A stretch of DNA of 64,000 bases from Leptodontidium sp. MPI-SDFR-AT-0119 (GCA_020726505.1 JAHLEZ010000011.1:1364001-1428000), one strand, 5' to 3'. Positions 9,016-24,183 are shown, numbered from the stretch's first letter. Notes: generated by a model not told the origin, from the letters alone. Translations and numbers: made by a program.

Positions 9016-12000
9016 ATGAAGATGGCACTGCGGGGTCTGATAGCTACTTTTGCCATCTTTGCGCCTGTCACCAATGCGATTCCAACAATCGCCTTCCCAT
9101 TGAACTCTCAAGTTCCTCCTGCCGCTCGAGTCTCAACACCATTTTCTTATGTCTTTCCCAGCTCAACGTTTTCATCCGATCTACCCATGACATATACTCT
9201 TTCCAGCGGACCCATCTGGCTCTCTTTGGACAGTAATTCTCGAGCCCTATCTGGAACACCTTCGACTAAGGACGTGGGTATAGATACAGTTACCGGTGTA
9301 CCAATTGGCTTGACCGCAAGCGACTCTACAGGTTCAATTACGCTGAATGCAACACTGATAGTCTCTAAGAAGCCAGCACCTTCGGTGAGCATACCGGCAA
9401 CTCAATTGGTGTCATCGGGCGCATTCTCGGCTCCATCGACACTTCTGTACCATCCTTCAACACCCTTCAATTTCAAGTTTCAAACTGGTACATTTACGAA
9501 TACTGATGGCAGCTCATCGTTCAGCTACTATGCAATTACGTCGAACAACACGCCATTACCGTCATGGATTAAATTCGATGGGAGCACTCTTTCGTTCTCT
9601 GGCCAGAGTCCAGACTACCAGTCGCTCATCCAGCCACCACAAACATTTGGAATACAGCTTATTGCATCAGACATCGACGGATTTGGAGGAACATCGTTGT
9701 ATTTTGACATCGAAGTTGGCGTACATCTCTTGGCCTTTAAGAACGCCGATATTGTGATCAATGGCACAGTCGGGGATACTATCAGCTTCGATGGGCTGTT
9801 GGGAGATCTGCAGCTTGACGACCAGTCTCCCAAAATGTCTGATGTTGTCTCAACGTCCGCGCAAACACCTTCATGGATGAGTTTTGACAACTCAACTCTC
9901 GCACTCACTGGCACTGTACCAGCTGATGCAACCTCTTCCAACATCACCATCCAAGCGACGGACATCTACGGCGACACGGCAACAGCTCTAGTTCGTATCG
10001 TTGTTTCCATTCCTCTATTCAGTAAGCCTATTGGGGATTTGAACGCTACTATTGGCTCAACCTTTTCATATGACCTGGGAATCTACCTCACCAACAGATC
10101 TGACATTGTTTTGGGCGCGCAAATACTTCCTCCACAACCATGGCTTTCATTCGACCCGAACACATTCATCCTATCAGGGCAAATATCGCCATCTGTACAG
10201 CCATCAACGATGGTGGTCACATTGTCCGCGACTTCGAAGACACAACAGACTTCAGATTCCCGGTTCTTCAAGCTTCTGCTCTTTTCGGATAACCAAACGA
10301 CTTCAACTTCTTCTACTTACTCTTCAACCTCAATTCCTTTTCAAACATCCAAATTACCCGCCATTTCGAAAACAGGAGAACCTGCGCCAGTTGCCTCGAG
10401 TTCCAACAAACGACTCAGTACAAACATCATTCTAGCGATATCAATACCCCTTGGATTGTTGTTCTTCGCCATTGTGCTAGCACTCTGCTGCTATTGCCAT
10501 CGACGACATATGTCGAAAAAGCAGAAAGAATTTAGAAAGATAGAAAAACGCTCAATATCATCTCCTCTGGAAGCGACACCAAGCCTCGCAGAAACGTTTC
10601 AGACAATCGAACCAGTCCCAGCAATCCCGCCACCTCCACCACTTCAACTGAACATGTCTGGATTTGGGATCCACAATGGTGCTAGACCAGGGGCTGTTGT
10701 AGGACCAATATCAGGCGCAGAGACTGCCGAGAAGGATAGATGCCCAAAAGGTGTTGCAGACAATCCTCTGAGACGATCGAAAACCATGTCAGCTGCGGCA
10801 GACCCACGAGTATCACAGCTGATGGATTCGCAACACTCTGGTCTTGTGAGTAGAGCACGATCAAAATCTGACAATGCCCTGTCCGAGAACAGCTGGAGGT
10901 ACACCCAGAATAGCGCGTATCCAACGCTGAGATCGTCTGGAACGAGTTCCTCTCAAACACATAACTTGGCCCGAAACTACTCGAACTACTCTCGGAAAGG
11001 CCACACTCGACGATCAGCTATAATACTCTCCTCGAATCCACCTCGTCCCGCGAGACAGAGTGTTCCTCCCAGCCAGCCTCAGGAGAACTCAATCTTAAAT
11101 CTTCGAGACAGTAACTTTTCATTCACGCCACTCGACAGCTTCTCAGCATTGGAGAAAGAAGGGGTCTTCTCGGATGCGAATGAAGTCACGCCGTCTGTTT
11201 TACCATCTATAGAAGTGCCCATCCCCGCAAGATCTGCGAGACGACAATCCAGGCTCATGCCGACCATGGATCGACCGAGAGGTGTAGGACACGGCCGAGA
11301 AGAGCCAGTCCTATCCTTTCCGGGAAGCCCTGTAAAAAGACGAAGCATCGGTCACGGACAAGACTGGTCAGACGGTCGAAATCTGGCCAGAGACTCGAGA
11401 ACTTGGCTTACAATAGCCACCTCAATGGAGAACGAGAAGCGGCGAAGCAACGCCGGTGCCTCATCCACATACGCAGAACCTAAACCGGCGCACACTTTTC
11501 CGAGGAAAACAATAAGACAGGTCACGAAAAGTCCGTCCATACCGCCTCAATCGACCATCCTTTCCGAAAGCAGTGGCAACTCACGCCTCTCTCGGCCAGT
11601 CAGTAGAAGGGTAGGCTCATCCCCTTTCTTCGGCGGCTCGTCGATCAGGAATTCTGGGAAGATAGCGAAGAAGCCTTTCCGAACATCTTATGCAGACTCT
11701 CCTACCGTACCTGAAGAAGCTATCATGGAAAGTCTCGAAGCGACTATCGCGCAAGGCCTCCGTGAGATGAGCGGCGAGACGGATCATCGTGATTCTTTTG
11801 GCATATCGTATGGAATGGCTCGAGAGGGGACTAGGCAGCTGCGATCGTATATCCAGAGCCACTTAGGGGGACGTACGAGGACGAGGAGTAGTATCTGCTC
11901 GTTCGAATCGAGGGATAGTCGGTTTGAGTCTGCGCCTGGGTTGATGTCGCAGACGGATCAAAGTCCCGAAAGGGAAGTGCAGCGGGATGAGGATGTCTAC

Positions 12001-12273
12001 GAAGATTACCTCCCAGATGGCTTTTCGGAGGGGAGTTGGGAGACGCAAATGAGTCCGAGGGATGAAGATGGAAATGTGGTTACGGACGGTGATGTAGTGC
12101 AGAATCCAGGACCGGGATATGGGAACTCGAAGTCTACTCCGGCGTCTCCTGAGCTAGGTAGAGCTGCAAGGATTGTGGATGGAGCTGAGAGAAGACCGAT
12201 GAGTATCGATGCGGGTGAGGTGAGGAGAGTGGGCACGCAAAGGGGTGTGATGGATTATACGGCTTATATTTGA
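9016..12273 (+). CDS. AXL2: AXL2-like cadherin-type (CADG) plasma-membrane glycoprotein
   Basis: A single uninterrupted frame of 1085 residues. I chose the ATG at 9016 because it starts a signal peptide (hydrophobic GLIATFAIFAPVTNA) followed at once by the mature-type IPTIAFPLNSQVPP. The ectodomain holds about four dystroglycan/cadherin-type repeats: the first opens near residue 20, and others end in the LS/SG turn typical of this fold (RALSGTP, TLSFSGQ, LALTGTVP, FILSGQI). A Ser/Thr-rich stalk precedes one membrane segment at about 471-494 (IILAISIPLGLLFFAIVLAL) with CCYCHRR just inside. The cytoplasmic part is about 590 residues, basic and Ser/Arg-rich. Yeast Axl2 marks the axial bud site and recruits septin-linked polarity factors; in filamentous fungi orthologues act in septation and conidiation. 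Architecture and order match Axl2 well. Confidence 0.85.
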   Translation: MKMALRGLIATFAIFAPVTNAIPTIAFPLNSQVPPAARVSTPFSYVFPSSTFSSDLPMTYTLSSGPIWLSLDSNSRALSGTPSTKDVGIDTVTGVPIGLTASDSTGSITLNATLIVSKKPAPSVSIPATQLVSSGAFSAPSTLLYHPSTPFNFKFQTGTFTNTDGSSSFSYYAITSNNTPLPSWIKFDGSTLSFSGQSPDYQSLIQPPQTFGIQLIASDIDGFGGTSLYFDIEVGVHLLAFKNADIVINGTVGDTISFDGLLGDLQLDDQSPKMSDVVSTSAQTPSWMSFDNSTLALTGTVPADATSSNITIQATDIYGDTATALVRIVVSIPLFSKPIGDLNATIGSTFSYDLGIYLTNRSDIVLGAQILPPQPWLSFDPNTFILSGQISPSVQPSTMVVTLSATSKTQQTSDSRFFKLLLFSDNQTTSTSSTYSSTSIPFQTSKLPAISKTGEPAPVASSSNKRLSTNIILAISIPLGLLFFAIVLALCCYCHRRHMSKKQKEFRKIEKRSISSPLEATPSLAETFQTIEPVPAIPPPPPLQLNMSGFGIHNGARPGAVVGPISGAETAEKDRCPKGVADNPLRRSKTMSAAADPRVSQLMDSQHSGLVSRARSKSDNALSENSWRYTQNSAYPTLRSSGTSSSQTHNLARNYSNYSRKGHTRRSAIILSSNPPRPARQSVPPSQPQENSILNLRDSNFSFTPLDSFSALEKEGVFSDANEVTPSVLPSIEVPIPARSARRQSRLMPTMDRPRGVGHGREEPVLSFPGSPVKRRSIGHGQDWSDGRNLARDSRTWLTIATSMENEKRRSNAGASSTYAEPKPAHTFPRKTIRQVTKSPSIPPQSTILSESSGNSRLSRPVSRRVGSSPFFGGSSIRNSGKIAKKPFRTSYADSPTVPEEAIMESLEATIAQGLREMSGETDHRDSFGISYGMAREGTRQLRSYIQSHLGGRTRTRSSICSFESRDSRFESAPGLMSQTDQSPEREVQRDEDVYEDYLPDGFSEGSWETQMSPRDEDGNVVTDGDVVQNPGPGYGNSKSTPASPELGRAARIVDGAERRPMSIDAGEVRRVGTQRGVMDYTAYI

Positions 12274-13887
12274 TTGTGCGTTTGTTTGCTTCATGTACGG
12301 GTGGTGTTTCTGAATATGTTGTGTGGTTAAGTAGTTAATAGATAATGTAAAGGCGTGCGAGCAAATGATTGGTCTTCCGAATAAATTGGTCCGCCTCTTT
12401 GTTTTGATGAGATGATGAAGCTCGCTAAGGAGGAGGATGTGTTCCCCTTGAATGGGCTACATAGGTGTTTGAACTTGACAAGAAAACTCCCGACTTGGTT
12501 GTTGCGAATTCGTGCACATTGTTTGTCTATAATGCTTGATGATGTGTCAGGTCTGGTGTTGTATCCGTGTTTGTGGGAGATCATTCGGCGTTCGTGAAGC
12601 AAACATAGCTTGAGTACATCACAGGTAGAAAACGCAGAATGGAACCTTTCAAATGTCAGGGACTTCTTGCACGTTGATAAATATGAAATTGAAATAAAAC
12701 TGACGATACAGACAATACTGGCAGGTTGTTTGTTTACTTGACGAATAGCATTGTCGCTTCCAAGAAACTGCCATTCCTTTCCGTTGCGCTCAGCTGTCCC
12801 CGGTGCGAAATCCTCGGTCGGTATTTACAAGGATGGCCTTGACCTCGATGACGCAGTCATCTGGCCAGCCACAAGGGGGCTGGAGTGGTGTTACACTCCT
12901 CCGCAGGGCGAGACATACGGAGTAGATAGTTTCCGTTCTGGTTCCTTTTCCTTTTCTCTACTTCGCACAAAGAGGTGATAGGGAATATCTGAAAACGGCT
13001 GGGCCAGCCTCTCAAATGCCATGCCATGCCATCCCAACCCAGCCTCTTCCTCCCTCCTGAGTCTCGTCCCTCCACGGAAGCAAGCAGAACTCAGGGTCCA
13101 CTAATGCACAGCTCCCCTCGCCTCAGACAGACCTGGCCGAGTGAACAAAACAGAAGCCGGCCTATGAGAAGTGCCCGTGTCAAGCAGGGCATTGACGGTA
13201 TTCTGCCCCGTTCCCGTTGCCCCCCAAAAAAGCCTCAGCCAGCTTCCACACTGTGCAACACTCTCCTCTCCTCTCCCCTCCCCTCCCCTCCATGCTACAG
13301 TACAGCATGCTGGCTGATGATCCATCCATCCCATGAAAACCTTGCATTTGCTCGCAAGCCTCATGTGCCTGCCTGCTCTGGCAGCCTGTATCTTATGTAT
13401 ATTCGGTCATGGAGAATAAGCCATAGACATATGGTTTGGGTCGGCACTGTAATTGACTGCCATTCACCAAAAAGTCGAAATAGAAGTCTTTCACTGCATT
13501 GTCCCTGTTGTTACCCGTTGGTTGTTGTTCCCTTTCACTCTCTCGGCTTGCTTCCACTTCACCTCACCACCCACCATCCCCGCTAGTGGCTGTCTCCTCG
13601 CTACGGCACCTCCTCCTCCATCATCATTTTAGAACTCCTGTGTCTTTCTCCCAACACGCGACAAGATCAAGAACCCGTCAACACCCTCGACGAACCAGGA
13701 AATCTTTATTCTTCCCAGATGCAGAGTAGCAGATAGTCTGCAGTACACCTCCAACCTTTCCCACCACACGACACGACCCCGCACATCACCTCTTTTCCCT
13801 CCCTCTCTCAACCGCAACCGCAAATACTCAAGCTCCCTCTGAAATTGCTCTCGGTCACCACGCGCAAGCAGTTCGACTTTCGCCAAG
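12274..13887. other. Intergenic, 3' of AXL2-like gene and promoter/leader of PTC2-like gene
   Basis: No supported gene. Bases 13258-13291 are a CTCTCC/CCCTC pyrimidine tract, immediately followed by an inverted repeat (CATGCT at 13291-13296 against AGCATG at 13304-13309). Bases 13480-13880 are CT-rich, as expected of a fungal core promoter and 5' leader. A 186-codon frame at 13026-13586 is low-complexity and rejected. Confidence 0.4.
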
Positions 13888-15689
13888 ATGGGTCAGACTC
13901 TGTCCGAGCCGGTCGTCGATAAGGTATGTGGTCCTCCCTCTCTGCTGTGCAGCCCCCTCGGCCATTCTCAGGCTTTGCTCTGCTACTGTCGTTGTGAATC
14001 ACACCTCCCGGCCGACTGGGAGCGCGCGCCATTTGGAGATTGAGCTTACATCTCAGCATCTGTCAAAATCCCGAGTTCCCTGGAGCTTCCCAGTCTGGCG
14101 CGGTCCAGCCTGTGGGAATATGTTCAAAATTGGCTGTGCAAGGTTGCTGACATGCCATGTACTAGACTTCCGAAAATGGTGGCGATGATCGCTTGATCTT
14201 TGGAGTCTCGTCCATGCAGGGATGGAGAATCAGCATGGAGGATGCGCACGCGGCCGTCCTGGACCTACAATCTGTCGCCGAGGATGGAAAGGAATCAAAG
14301 CCAGCGGGTATTGACTCGAGGCTCTCGTTCTTCGGAGTATACGACGGGCATGGAGGAGACAAAGTGGCTCTGTTCGCTGGCGAGAACATCCACCCCATAA
14401 TCGCAAAGCAGGAGGCGTTCAAGAAGGGCGACTTGGAGCAGGCTCTGAAGGATGGATTCTTGGCCACGGATAGAGCGATCCTCAACGGTTAGCTTGCACA
14501 CATACACAAGGGGTATATGGGAAACTGACTCGTGCTTTGTAGACCCACGGTACGAGGAAGAGGTTTCTGGCTGCACAGCTTCCGTTGCAATTGTCTCTTC
14601 GAAGAAGATCTTTGTGGTATGTAGCTTCCAGGCTTGGCTAAAGACACGTAACTTACCAGGACAGGGAAATGCTGGTGACTCCAGAAGTGTTTTGGGTGTC
14701 AAGGGAAGAGCGAAGCCACTCTCATTCGATCACAAGCCACAAAACGAAGGTAAGATATGGCAGGGCAGTTCAAGCTGGTACATGAACTAATGCTGTGTAG
14801 GCGAGAAAGCGAGAATTACAGCTGCTGGAGGGTTTGTTGACTTCGGTCGTGTCAATGGCAATCTTGCTTTGTCAAGAGCCATCGGAGATTTCGAGTTCAA
14901 GAAGAGTGCCGAGCTTGCCCCTGAACAACAGATTGTCACAGCATACCCCGACGTGACTGTACATGACATCTCTGATGACGACGAGTTCTTGGTGGTGGCT
15001 TGCGATGGTGAGTCTATTCCTCGATACTCTCACGTGACGTTTCTAACAAATCACTGTCTAGGTATCTGGGATTGTCAGTCTTCCCAAGCCGTGGTTGAGT
15101 TCGTTAGACGTGGAATTGCCGCCAAGCAAGAGCTTTCCAAAATCTGCGAGAACATGATGGATAACTGTCTTGCTTCTAACTCCGAGACTGGTGGTGTTGG
15201 CTGCGATAACATGACTATCATAATTATTGGGCTTCTCCGTGGCAAGACGAAGGAGGAGTGGTACGAGGAGATTGCAAAGAGAGTTGCCAACGGTGACGGA
15301 CCTTGTGCACCTCCCGAATACGGTAAGTACCTCGTTTCTGTCACTCTTGACTGTTGCTAACCTACGCAATAGCTGAGTTCCGCGGCCCAGGTGTACACCA
15401 CAACTTCGACGACAGTGATAGTGGCTATGATGTTGACATGGACCAAAAGTCAAGGTCGTTTGGTGGCAACCAACGAGGTCGGATCATTCTTCTTGGAGAT
15501 GGTACGGAGGTCCTAACTGACTCAGATGACACCGAGATGTTTGATCGCAGCGAGGAAGATCGCGATTTGGCAAGCCAGGTTTCCAAGGGCCAGGCAATCA
15601 AGAGCGCTGGCGATTCCGACCCAAGTTACAAGGGCGTTGTCGATGGGGACTCGAAGAAGGAAGAGATTGCTGCGTCCAAAGAGAAGTAA
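13888..15689 (+). CDS. PTC2: PP2C-type Ser/Thr protein phosphatase (Ptc2/Ptc3-like)
   Basis: Seven exons: 13888-13923, 14166-14487, 14543-14616, 14665-14749, 14801-15007, 15062-15322 and 15373-15689; 433 residues, all phases match. The start MGQTLSEPVVDK is the conserved Ptc2/Ptc3 N-terminus and its glycine 2 could be myristoylated. PP2C motifs in order: GWRISMEDAH, the metal-binding YDGHGG, ASVAIVSSKK, GNAGDSR, SRAIGDFEFK, VACDGIWD and GCDNMT with the terminal metal-binding Asp. This is a Mg/Mn-dependent monomeric phosphatase; yeast Ptc2 and Ptc3 dephosphorylate Hog1, Rad53 and Cdc28. An acidic, Asp/Ser-rich tail of about 110 residues follows the catalytic domain. The first intron is 242 bp, longer than the others, and the first exon encodes only 12 residues. 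Confidence 0.9.
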
Positions 15690-17470
15690 TTGAAACTTCT
15701 TTGGATCTCATGTCGCTCTGAGTCCTCAGCCTGGAGAGCTCGGTCAGAGTGTTGTTGCAGTTCAATATTCTGGGAAGTGGTGTTTCTGGACATTTGTCTC
15801 TGCACCAGGGCCTGGATTGATGCTGCAAGTGTTTGTGATTACTATGACGAAGCACGGTTATAGCTTCAAGCAAGGCTTCCTTCCCCAGCTTCATGAATGG
15901 GGCTGAATTATGGGTACAATGACCTGGAAGGAAGAATCGCCAAAGCGCTACTACTGCACATTTTGCAACCATTCGGAATCTCTACGGTGGCGCGGTCTCT
16001 TTCCCCACTTTTTTTGTGTCCCTGAATTACGATCTCCATCACGCAGCGAATCCTTTTACGTCTTCTTTTTCTCGAGGTTTTTCGTTTTCTTTTGCATCAG
16101 ATCTCTCAGAAATGGAAGGAAAGGTTCTCTAGAATAAGGGCAAATAGCTGCTACTGCATTGTACTGAGAAGCGCCAATTGATACCTAAAACTAGTTCTGA
16201 TATTGACACTCATGAACTACTCTGTTGTGGTGACGATTTGAAGTGATTTTGATTTTGATGCTGTGAGTGGATTTTAGCCATTTCCCCTCAGTTTGAGTGA
16301 CATCTTCTTACTTCGTTAGGGTTGGAAGTTTGACCGCAGATGTGCATCTTCCCCACTTTCCAAGTACGTACGAAGCAAAAGTAGAGCAAGCGACCTTCAA
16401 ATGTGTACTTGACTCCTGAGCAGCAGACATCTTGAATTTGGTATATCAGGGGATCGTGTCACGGAAACGAATACCACCAGGTTTGTACTGCGCCTTTTGA
16501 AGCCCGAAGCCTACAGATGCATACCCAAACATTTGTATCGAATACCCCACGTCACAACTCACGCTCCTGGCTTAAAAATCGTTGGATCGACCATTCAAGC
16601 GATACAAATACGAAGCAGAGGCTAATTCCTAGTGCTCTTATTGGAATTGCAGCTTGACCAAAGGTGACTTTGCAGACTACTGTAGGGGAATGGGAGGCGG
16701 GTGGGATGCGTATTACTGAAATTAGGACGAGGCTAGTGGTATGAAATACTGCAGATGATTTCTAGGACTTCAGACAATTGAGGCTCGATGGTGGAGTTTT
16801 TTTCAGGGGTATAGTTTCTAAGTTCCTCATTATACAGCCTTTTCTCTGCATATCGGATAATGTCTCCTTTTTTGGCCACACTTCGAGGACTTATTCTTAT
16901 ATACCTTTCTAGTTGTTGATTTCGTTTTCCCTTTGACCTTTAGTTGAAAGCTCGATCCTCAAGCGAGGTGTACATGGCAGGGGACACAAGTCGCCGAAAG
17001 GACAAATAAAACGCTGTCAGGTTGGTAAACCAATTCGTGGTCTTGAAGCGAGGACTGTGTGGGAGTTTGTAAATACACCTTTGACGCTCTAGGATCGTGA
17101 AGCGTGTACTTGGGCATTTTAACAATGCTCGTCAGAGATGCCAGAGTCGTCAGCTACTAGTCATCTGTCTGTGTGTCGTAGCTCACTCGACAAGCAAATA
17201 AAGACTCATGGAAAGATTATATAAGAAGTGAAATATATGTAGACTTTGAGAAACAAATCGCTTGGGATTTATTGGAGAAGGAGATTACGTGATCAAACCT
17301 GAGGTGGAATTCAGCGACCAATCATAGTGGGGCATTTAGCAACCCGAACAATTTACTGATCATCGACGACCTCAAGCTTGTTGACCCCACGAACGCCTCA
17401 CCTCTCCTCTCCACTCCCAGCCTTGCCACCCCTTTCCTTTCTCTCTTGTCATCATCAATTGACCGACAAG
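15690..17470. other. Intergenic, PTC2-like to NDUFS7
   Basis: 1.8 kb without a supported gene. Only short frames without domains are present. Bases 17380-17470 are CT-rich and probably the NDUFS7 leader. No repeat, tRNA or mobile element was seen. Confidence 0.4.
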
Positions 17471-18428
17471 ATGCTGTCTTCGACGAGATCAGCAGCTGCG
17501 CTGGCGCTGCGAGGTACATCTACCCCTTCCACTTCCCCCGGAGCTCTCAGCTCGTCGCAGAAGCAAGAAGCTAATCAGCACCTCTACAGCCAAGCCAGCT
17601 TCCTCCTTGATTCCATACCGATCAATCGCAGCCATCTCATCCTCCTCTTCCAAACCCGCCAGTCCTGGACTTACACCACACAATATGCCTGGGAGTCCGA
17701 TACTGAGCGTTACGGGTAAACCAAGGAGAGAGGTGGCTCTGCCTAGTCAAGAGGGCAAGAAGGGTGCTATGCAATACGCATTGTACGTACAAATCACACA
17801 GGAATACATTGGGACTGGGATCGGGATTGTGGACTATGTATGAAGGCGCAAGAGCTGATATCTACCACCACCAGAACAACCCTTGATCAAATAGCCAACT
17901 GGGCACGCCAAAGCTCTCTCTGGCCCATGACCTTCGGACTCGCCTGCTGCGCCGTCGAGATGATGCATCTCTCCACCCCCCGCTATGATCAAGATCGTCT
18001 CGGTATAATTTTCAGAGCGTCCCCTCGCCAGTCGGACGTCATGATTGTTGCTGGTACACTCACGAACAAGATGGCTCCGGCCCTGAGACAGGTCTACGAT
18101 CAGATGCCTGAGCCGAGATGGGTCATTTCCATGGGTAGCTGTGCTAATGGTGGCGGGTATTACCATTACAGTTATAGTGTTACGAGGGGATGTGATCGCA
18201 TTGTGCCAGTTGATATTTATGTGCCTGGATGCCCGCCTACCTCGGAGGCTTTGATGGTGAGCCCTCATTCATTTGTTTTGTCTGTGATGCAGTGCTAACA
18301 GTATCTAGTACGGCATTTTCCAGCTCCAGAAGAAGATGAGACATACAAAGATGTAAGCAGCCTCCAAACACCTTGACAACAAAACAATACTGACGCCAAA
18401 CAGCACCAGAATGTGGTACAGAAAGTAG
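17471..18428 (+). CDS. NDUFS7: NADH:ubiquinone oxidoreductase (complex I) PSST subunit, mitochondrial
   Basis: Five exons: 17471-17513, 17590-17782, 17875-18256, 18309-18352 and 18404-18428; 228 residues. The N-terminus ([14 protein letters not shown] then Ser/Arg-rich) is a mitochondrial presequence. The core has the cluster N2 ligands: tandem cysteines in ACCAVEMMH, the cysteine of [16 protein letters not shown] and that of [12 protein letters not shown]. Strong landmarks are [18 protein letters not shown] and [11 protein letters not shown]. The last exon adds only RMWYRK, the conserved end of the fungal protein. N2 passes electrons to ubiquinone at the base of the peripheral arm. All splice sites are canonical. 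This is a confident, complete nuclear gene. Confidence 0.95.
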
Positions 18429-19519
18429 AAGACTTGAGGACATTGAAGGAGGAAAGGATGGAGCATGTTCCTTTACTGTATAAAGTTTCAGATGCATATA
18501 ATCGGGATGCAGCGGAGTTTGTTTGTGTCAACAGAAAATCAAAGAAACAAAAATCCTCGCATTTCCATTTCTGTTTCTGATTTGTTAAATAATTGTGACT
18601 TTACATACCTCGTGGGAGTTTGAAGACGAAGTTGGCTTACAGATATTGGTAGCTGGCTGGGAATCAGCACCATTGAATTTCAATGTCAGAAGCAACAAAC
18701 CGCTATCCAACGCGTCAAACTCGGGGTCCCTGGTCTCTGGTCAGGTGCCGTGGCAGAACACAGGTTTTTCGGACGGCTGGGGAAGCATTACTTTGAAGAG
18801 GGATCAATTCCTATTGTTAGAAGATGGCTCTTCTACAAGTAGGTGCTAGATACTGGTTAGGAGAAGGTTTTAAGTGATAGGTTGGGCGTCTGAAATCAGA
18901 GTAAATTCTGACAGATCTGAAAGTAGCTTCCTGTCTGAGCCTTGCACATCTCTTTCTTTGTGCTGAGGAAGGAGGTTTGGGGAATAGTTTTCAGCGGGGC
19001 TAGAATCGTAGTACTTCTGCCATTCCAACTTGCTTTTCTAGATAGAATATGGAAGTGTATATCAATTAGTTTCCTTCCCATGTTCAACAAAAAGAGCTCC
19101 AAAAATAAGATTCACTTCAAGAGAAACGAAACAAGAAACGGCGGTACATGGGAAGTTTAACCTACCGTTCCTCAGTTACCTTCACTTCATCAGCCCAATC
19201 TTGGTGTCAAGAACAATCAATCAATGTCACGGAAGATCTTCAGTACAATTAATCATTCGATTACCACTACACTAAGACTAAAACTAAGCGCTATTAAACA
19301 TCCTTATTTCACTCCACTCCAACCCATCCAAAAGAGCAATGGCAGGACATCGCTTTTAAATGAAATCCGGTCCAGTCCATCCGGGCTATACCAGTATCCA
19401 AAAAGACAAAAAGGCAGAGTGCCATGCTCAAACGCTAAAACCAACTCAAAGATGGTACCAAAACCAACCACAAGCGTCCCAACCCCCCTCACTCACAGCA
19501 CCAACCCAACCCATCCCAT
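18429..19519. other. Intergenic, convergent 3' ends of NDUFS7 and the CFEM-like gene
   Basis: No supported gene in 1.1 kb. Open frames at 18595-18849 and 18942-19160 lack domains and splice signals. Confidence 0.4.
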
Positions 19520-20225
19520 CTACAAAAATGCACCCACCAAACCCGCCAATCCAACCATCACACTCCCAGCCCCAACCAGCTCCCTCCTGGCACTATTACC
19601 CGACTGCGTAGGAGAAGCACCAGTCGCCGTTCCGCTGGACGAGCTCGCGACCCTCACATCCCCATTGTTTGCCGTGGTCTGCGCAGAGGTAGCGCCTGTG
19701 CCGGTTGTAGTAGCACCAGTAGTGACGGGAGTTGATACGTCTCTGGAGATAGCACTGGATGTCGAGGAGGTGTAGATCGATGCTTGCGCGCAGTAGGTGT
19801 CTTTGCTGTTCTGGGCTGTGGCGAGACCGGGGTCGTTGGGGCAGCCTGATGCGGTGTAGCAACTGGAGGGGTGTGTTAGTTTAAATGTTCATTACTCTTC
19901 TTCTCTGCTTGCCTGTCTTCTTTCCTTCTCGACAGTGATGTTGCAAATTTGCGAAGAGGGGGTTTCAAAGATTGGGGATTATAGGATTGTATTGGACGTA
20001 CGTGAGAACATCATTCCACTTCTGGCACAAGCAACCCCAATCCGTCGCTCCGCAGGCCGCGACGATGGCTTTGGTTGATGATACGCAGGCATTTAGGACG
20101 GGTTGTCCTGCACAGGCTGTTGATGTTGAGGGGTCTGCAGAGAAGGTGACTGTTGTCTGAGCCGCTGCGAGGGAGAAGAGGAGAGAGACTGGGAGGAGAG
20201 AGACTGGGAGGAGAGAGAACTGCAT
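19520..20225 (-). CDS. GPI-anchored CFEM-like (eight-cysteine) cell-surface protein
   Basis: Minus-strand exons 20225-20002 and 19862-19520, GTACGT...CTCCAG intron; 188 residues. The start MQFSLLPVS opens a signal peptide ending at LAAAQ. The mature N-terminal domain has eight cysteines in CFEM-like order: ACAG, NACV, AACG, WGCLC, TCYT, GCPND and TYC, with an Asp just before the CxC pair where CFEM proteins bind haem iron. A Ser/Thr/Gly-rich stalk follows. The C-terminus is hydrophobic (GAGSVMVGLAGLVGAFL) after a small-residue site, as for GPI attachment. CFEM proteins act in haem uptake, wall structure or plant interaction; which applies here cannot be told. The signal peptide contains a perfect repeat of LLPVS coming from a 15 bp DNA duplication. 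Confidence 0.8.
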
Positions 20226-21422
20226 GGTGATGACTGTGGGAGGAAAGCAAAGTTGCTTGTGGGTGAAGCTTGGGATAGGGGAAGAGATATATAGAGTGTG
20301 TATAAAGTGTTGAGAATAAGTAAACACTTGTAGATATCAGTATAGAGATAGATATGGATATTTGAAGAAAGAACAACAACAAGAAGTGAAGTAGTCAAGA
20401 GGAAGAGACACAAGGAACGAAAGAGAAAGGATACAATACTACATGGCACCACCACGCTATTGCCGTGGTAGTTGCTCGGACAATAATTTCCTCCTCGATG
20501 AAGCCACGGGCTAAGATCTCAGATGGGGATGGGTGGGCACTACTGGGCCGTACTGTATTTGGCCAAGGGGGACAAGGGAGCACTCGCGTATGGAATTGGC
20601 TGTTGTGATTGGGTGACGCGAGCCTTGTTAATATCGGACCGCGGCAAGTCTACTCTACTTAGGTTGGTTGGGGTCACCACTAGCAACCGTGTCTGTAAGT
20701 GTGGGGATTTGAATACAGTCTTGTCTGTCAGAATAAACGCGGACTGAAAACTATGAAGATGAGTGAGAGAGTAAATCCATCCGAGGTCTCTCATGCTAGT
20801 AGAACTGCACTTGTGCAGCTTGAAAGAGACATGTGAGGAAATGAGAAAGCCCACCAAGGAGAAACCAGAAGCGGACGAACACGAACTGAATACCAGGGAT
20901 CCAGAATCAGAACGCCTGCAATTTTAGCGCGCAATGCTCAAATTGAGCGCCCCCTGACTTCCCGCGATATCAAAACCACAAACTTGCTGGAACACTTGCT
21001 GGAGAAAGTGAGGGATCTCACGATCGGAATACTAGAAAGTGCCACATGTTTGGGCTAGGTCAAAATTGTCCCTATCGAAGGAGCGATGGCGCGGGCCGAG
21101 AACAAGCTACAGATCTCCAGTGGAGAGTCAATCCTCTTGACTGTATTCGGAGAATGCAAAATATGTTAGAGTACAATTAACGGTATGCCATTCAAAAAAA
21201 GAAAACCGGGCCCTATAAGACAATGCAGGATCACCAATCTTTCCTTTTGGTGAGGTCTAAATACAGATGAGGCCTCGATTCAAACCGATCATTTAACTAT
21301 GCAGCCCGAAGCGTATTTATGATCGATACCACCCAAGCTCCATGAGGCCAAGTCTCCTCCGGACTTCCTTCTGCGCAAGAAAAAAAAAACATCGTGATAT
21401 AACGAAAGAGATGCGTAACCAA
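20226..21422. other. Intergenic, upstream of CFEM-like gene and 3' of RSP5
   Basis: Holds the CFEM-like promoter. On the minus strand the leader is rich in TCTC and in TATA/ATATAT-type sequence near 20285-20350. No gene, RNA or repeat was found from 20,500 to 21,400. Confidence 0.4.

Positions 21423-24183
<2,761 letters not shown>

Noticed and set aside
13026..13586. 186-codon plus-strand frame
   Set aside because: Low-complexity Ser/Pro/His sequence in the CT-rich leader of the PTC2-like gene; no splice signals or domain.
19224..19775. 183-codon plus-strand frame
   Set aside because: Mostly antisense to the Ser/Thr-rich stalk of the CFEM-like protein; the Thr/Pro composition is a reflection of that.
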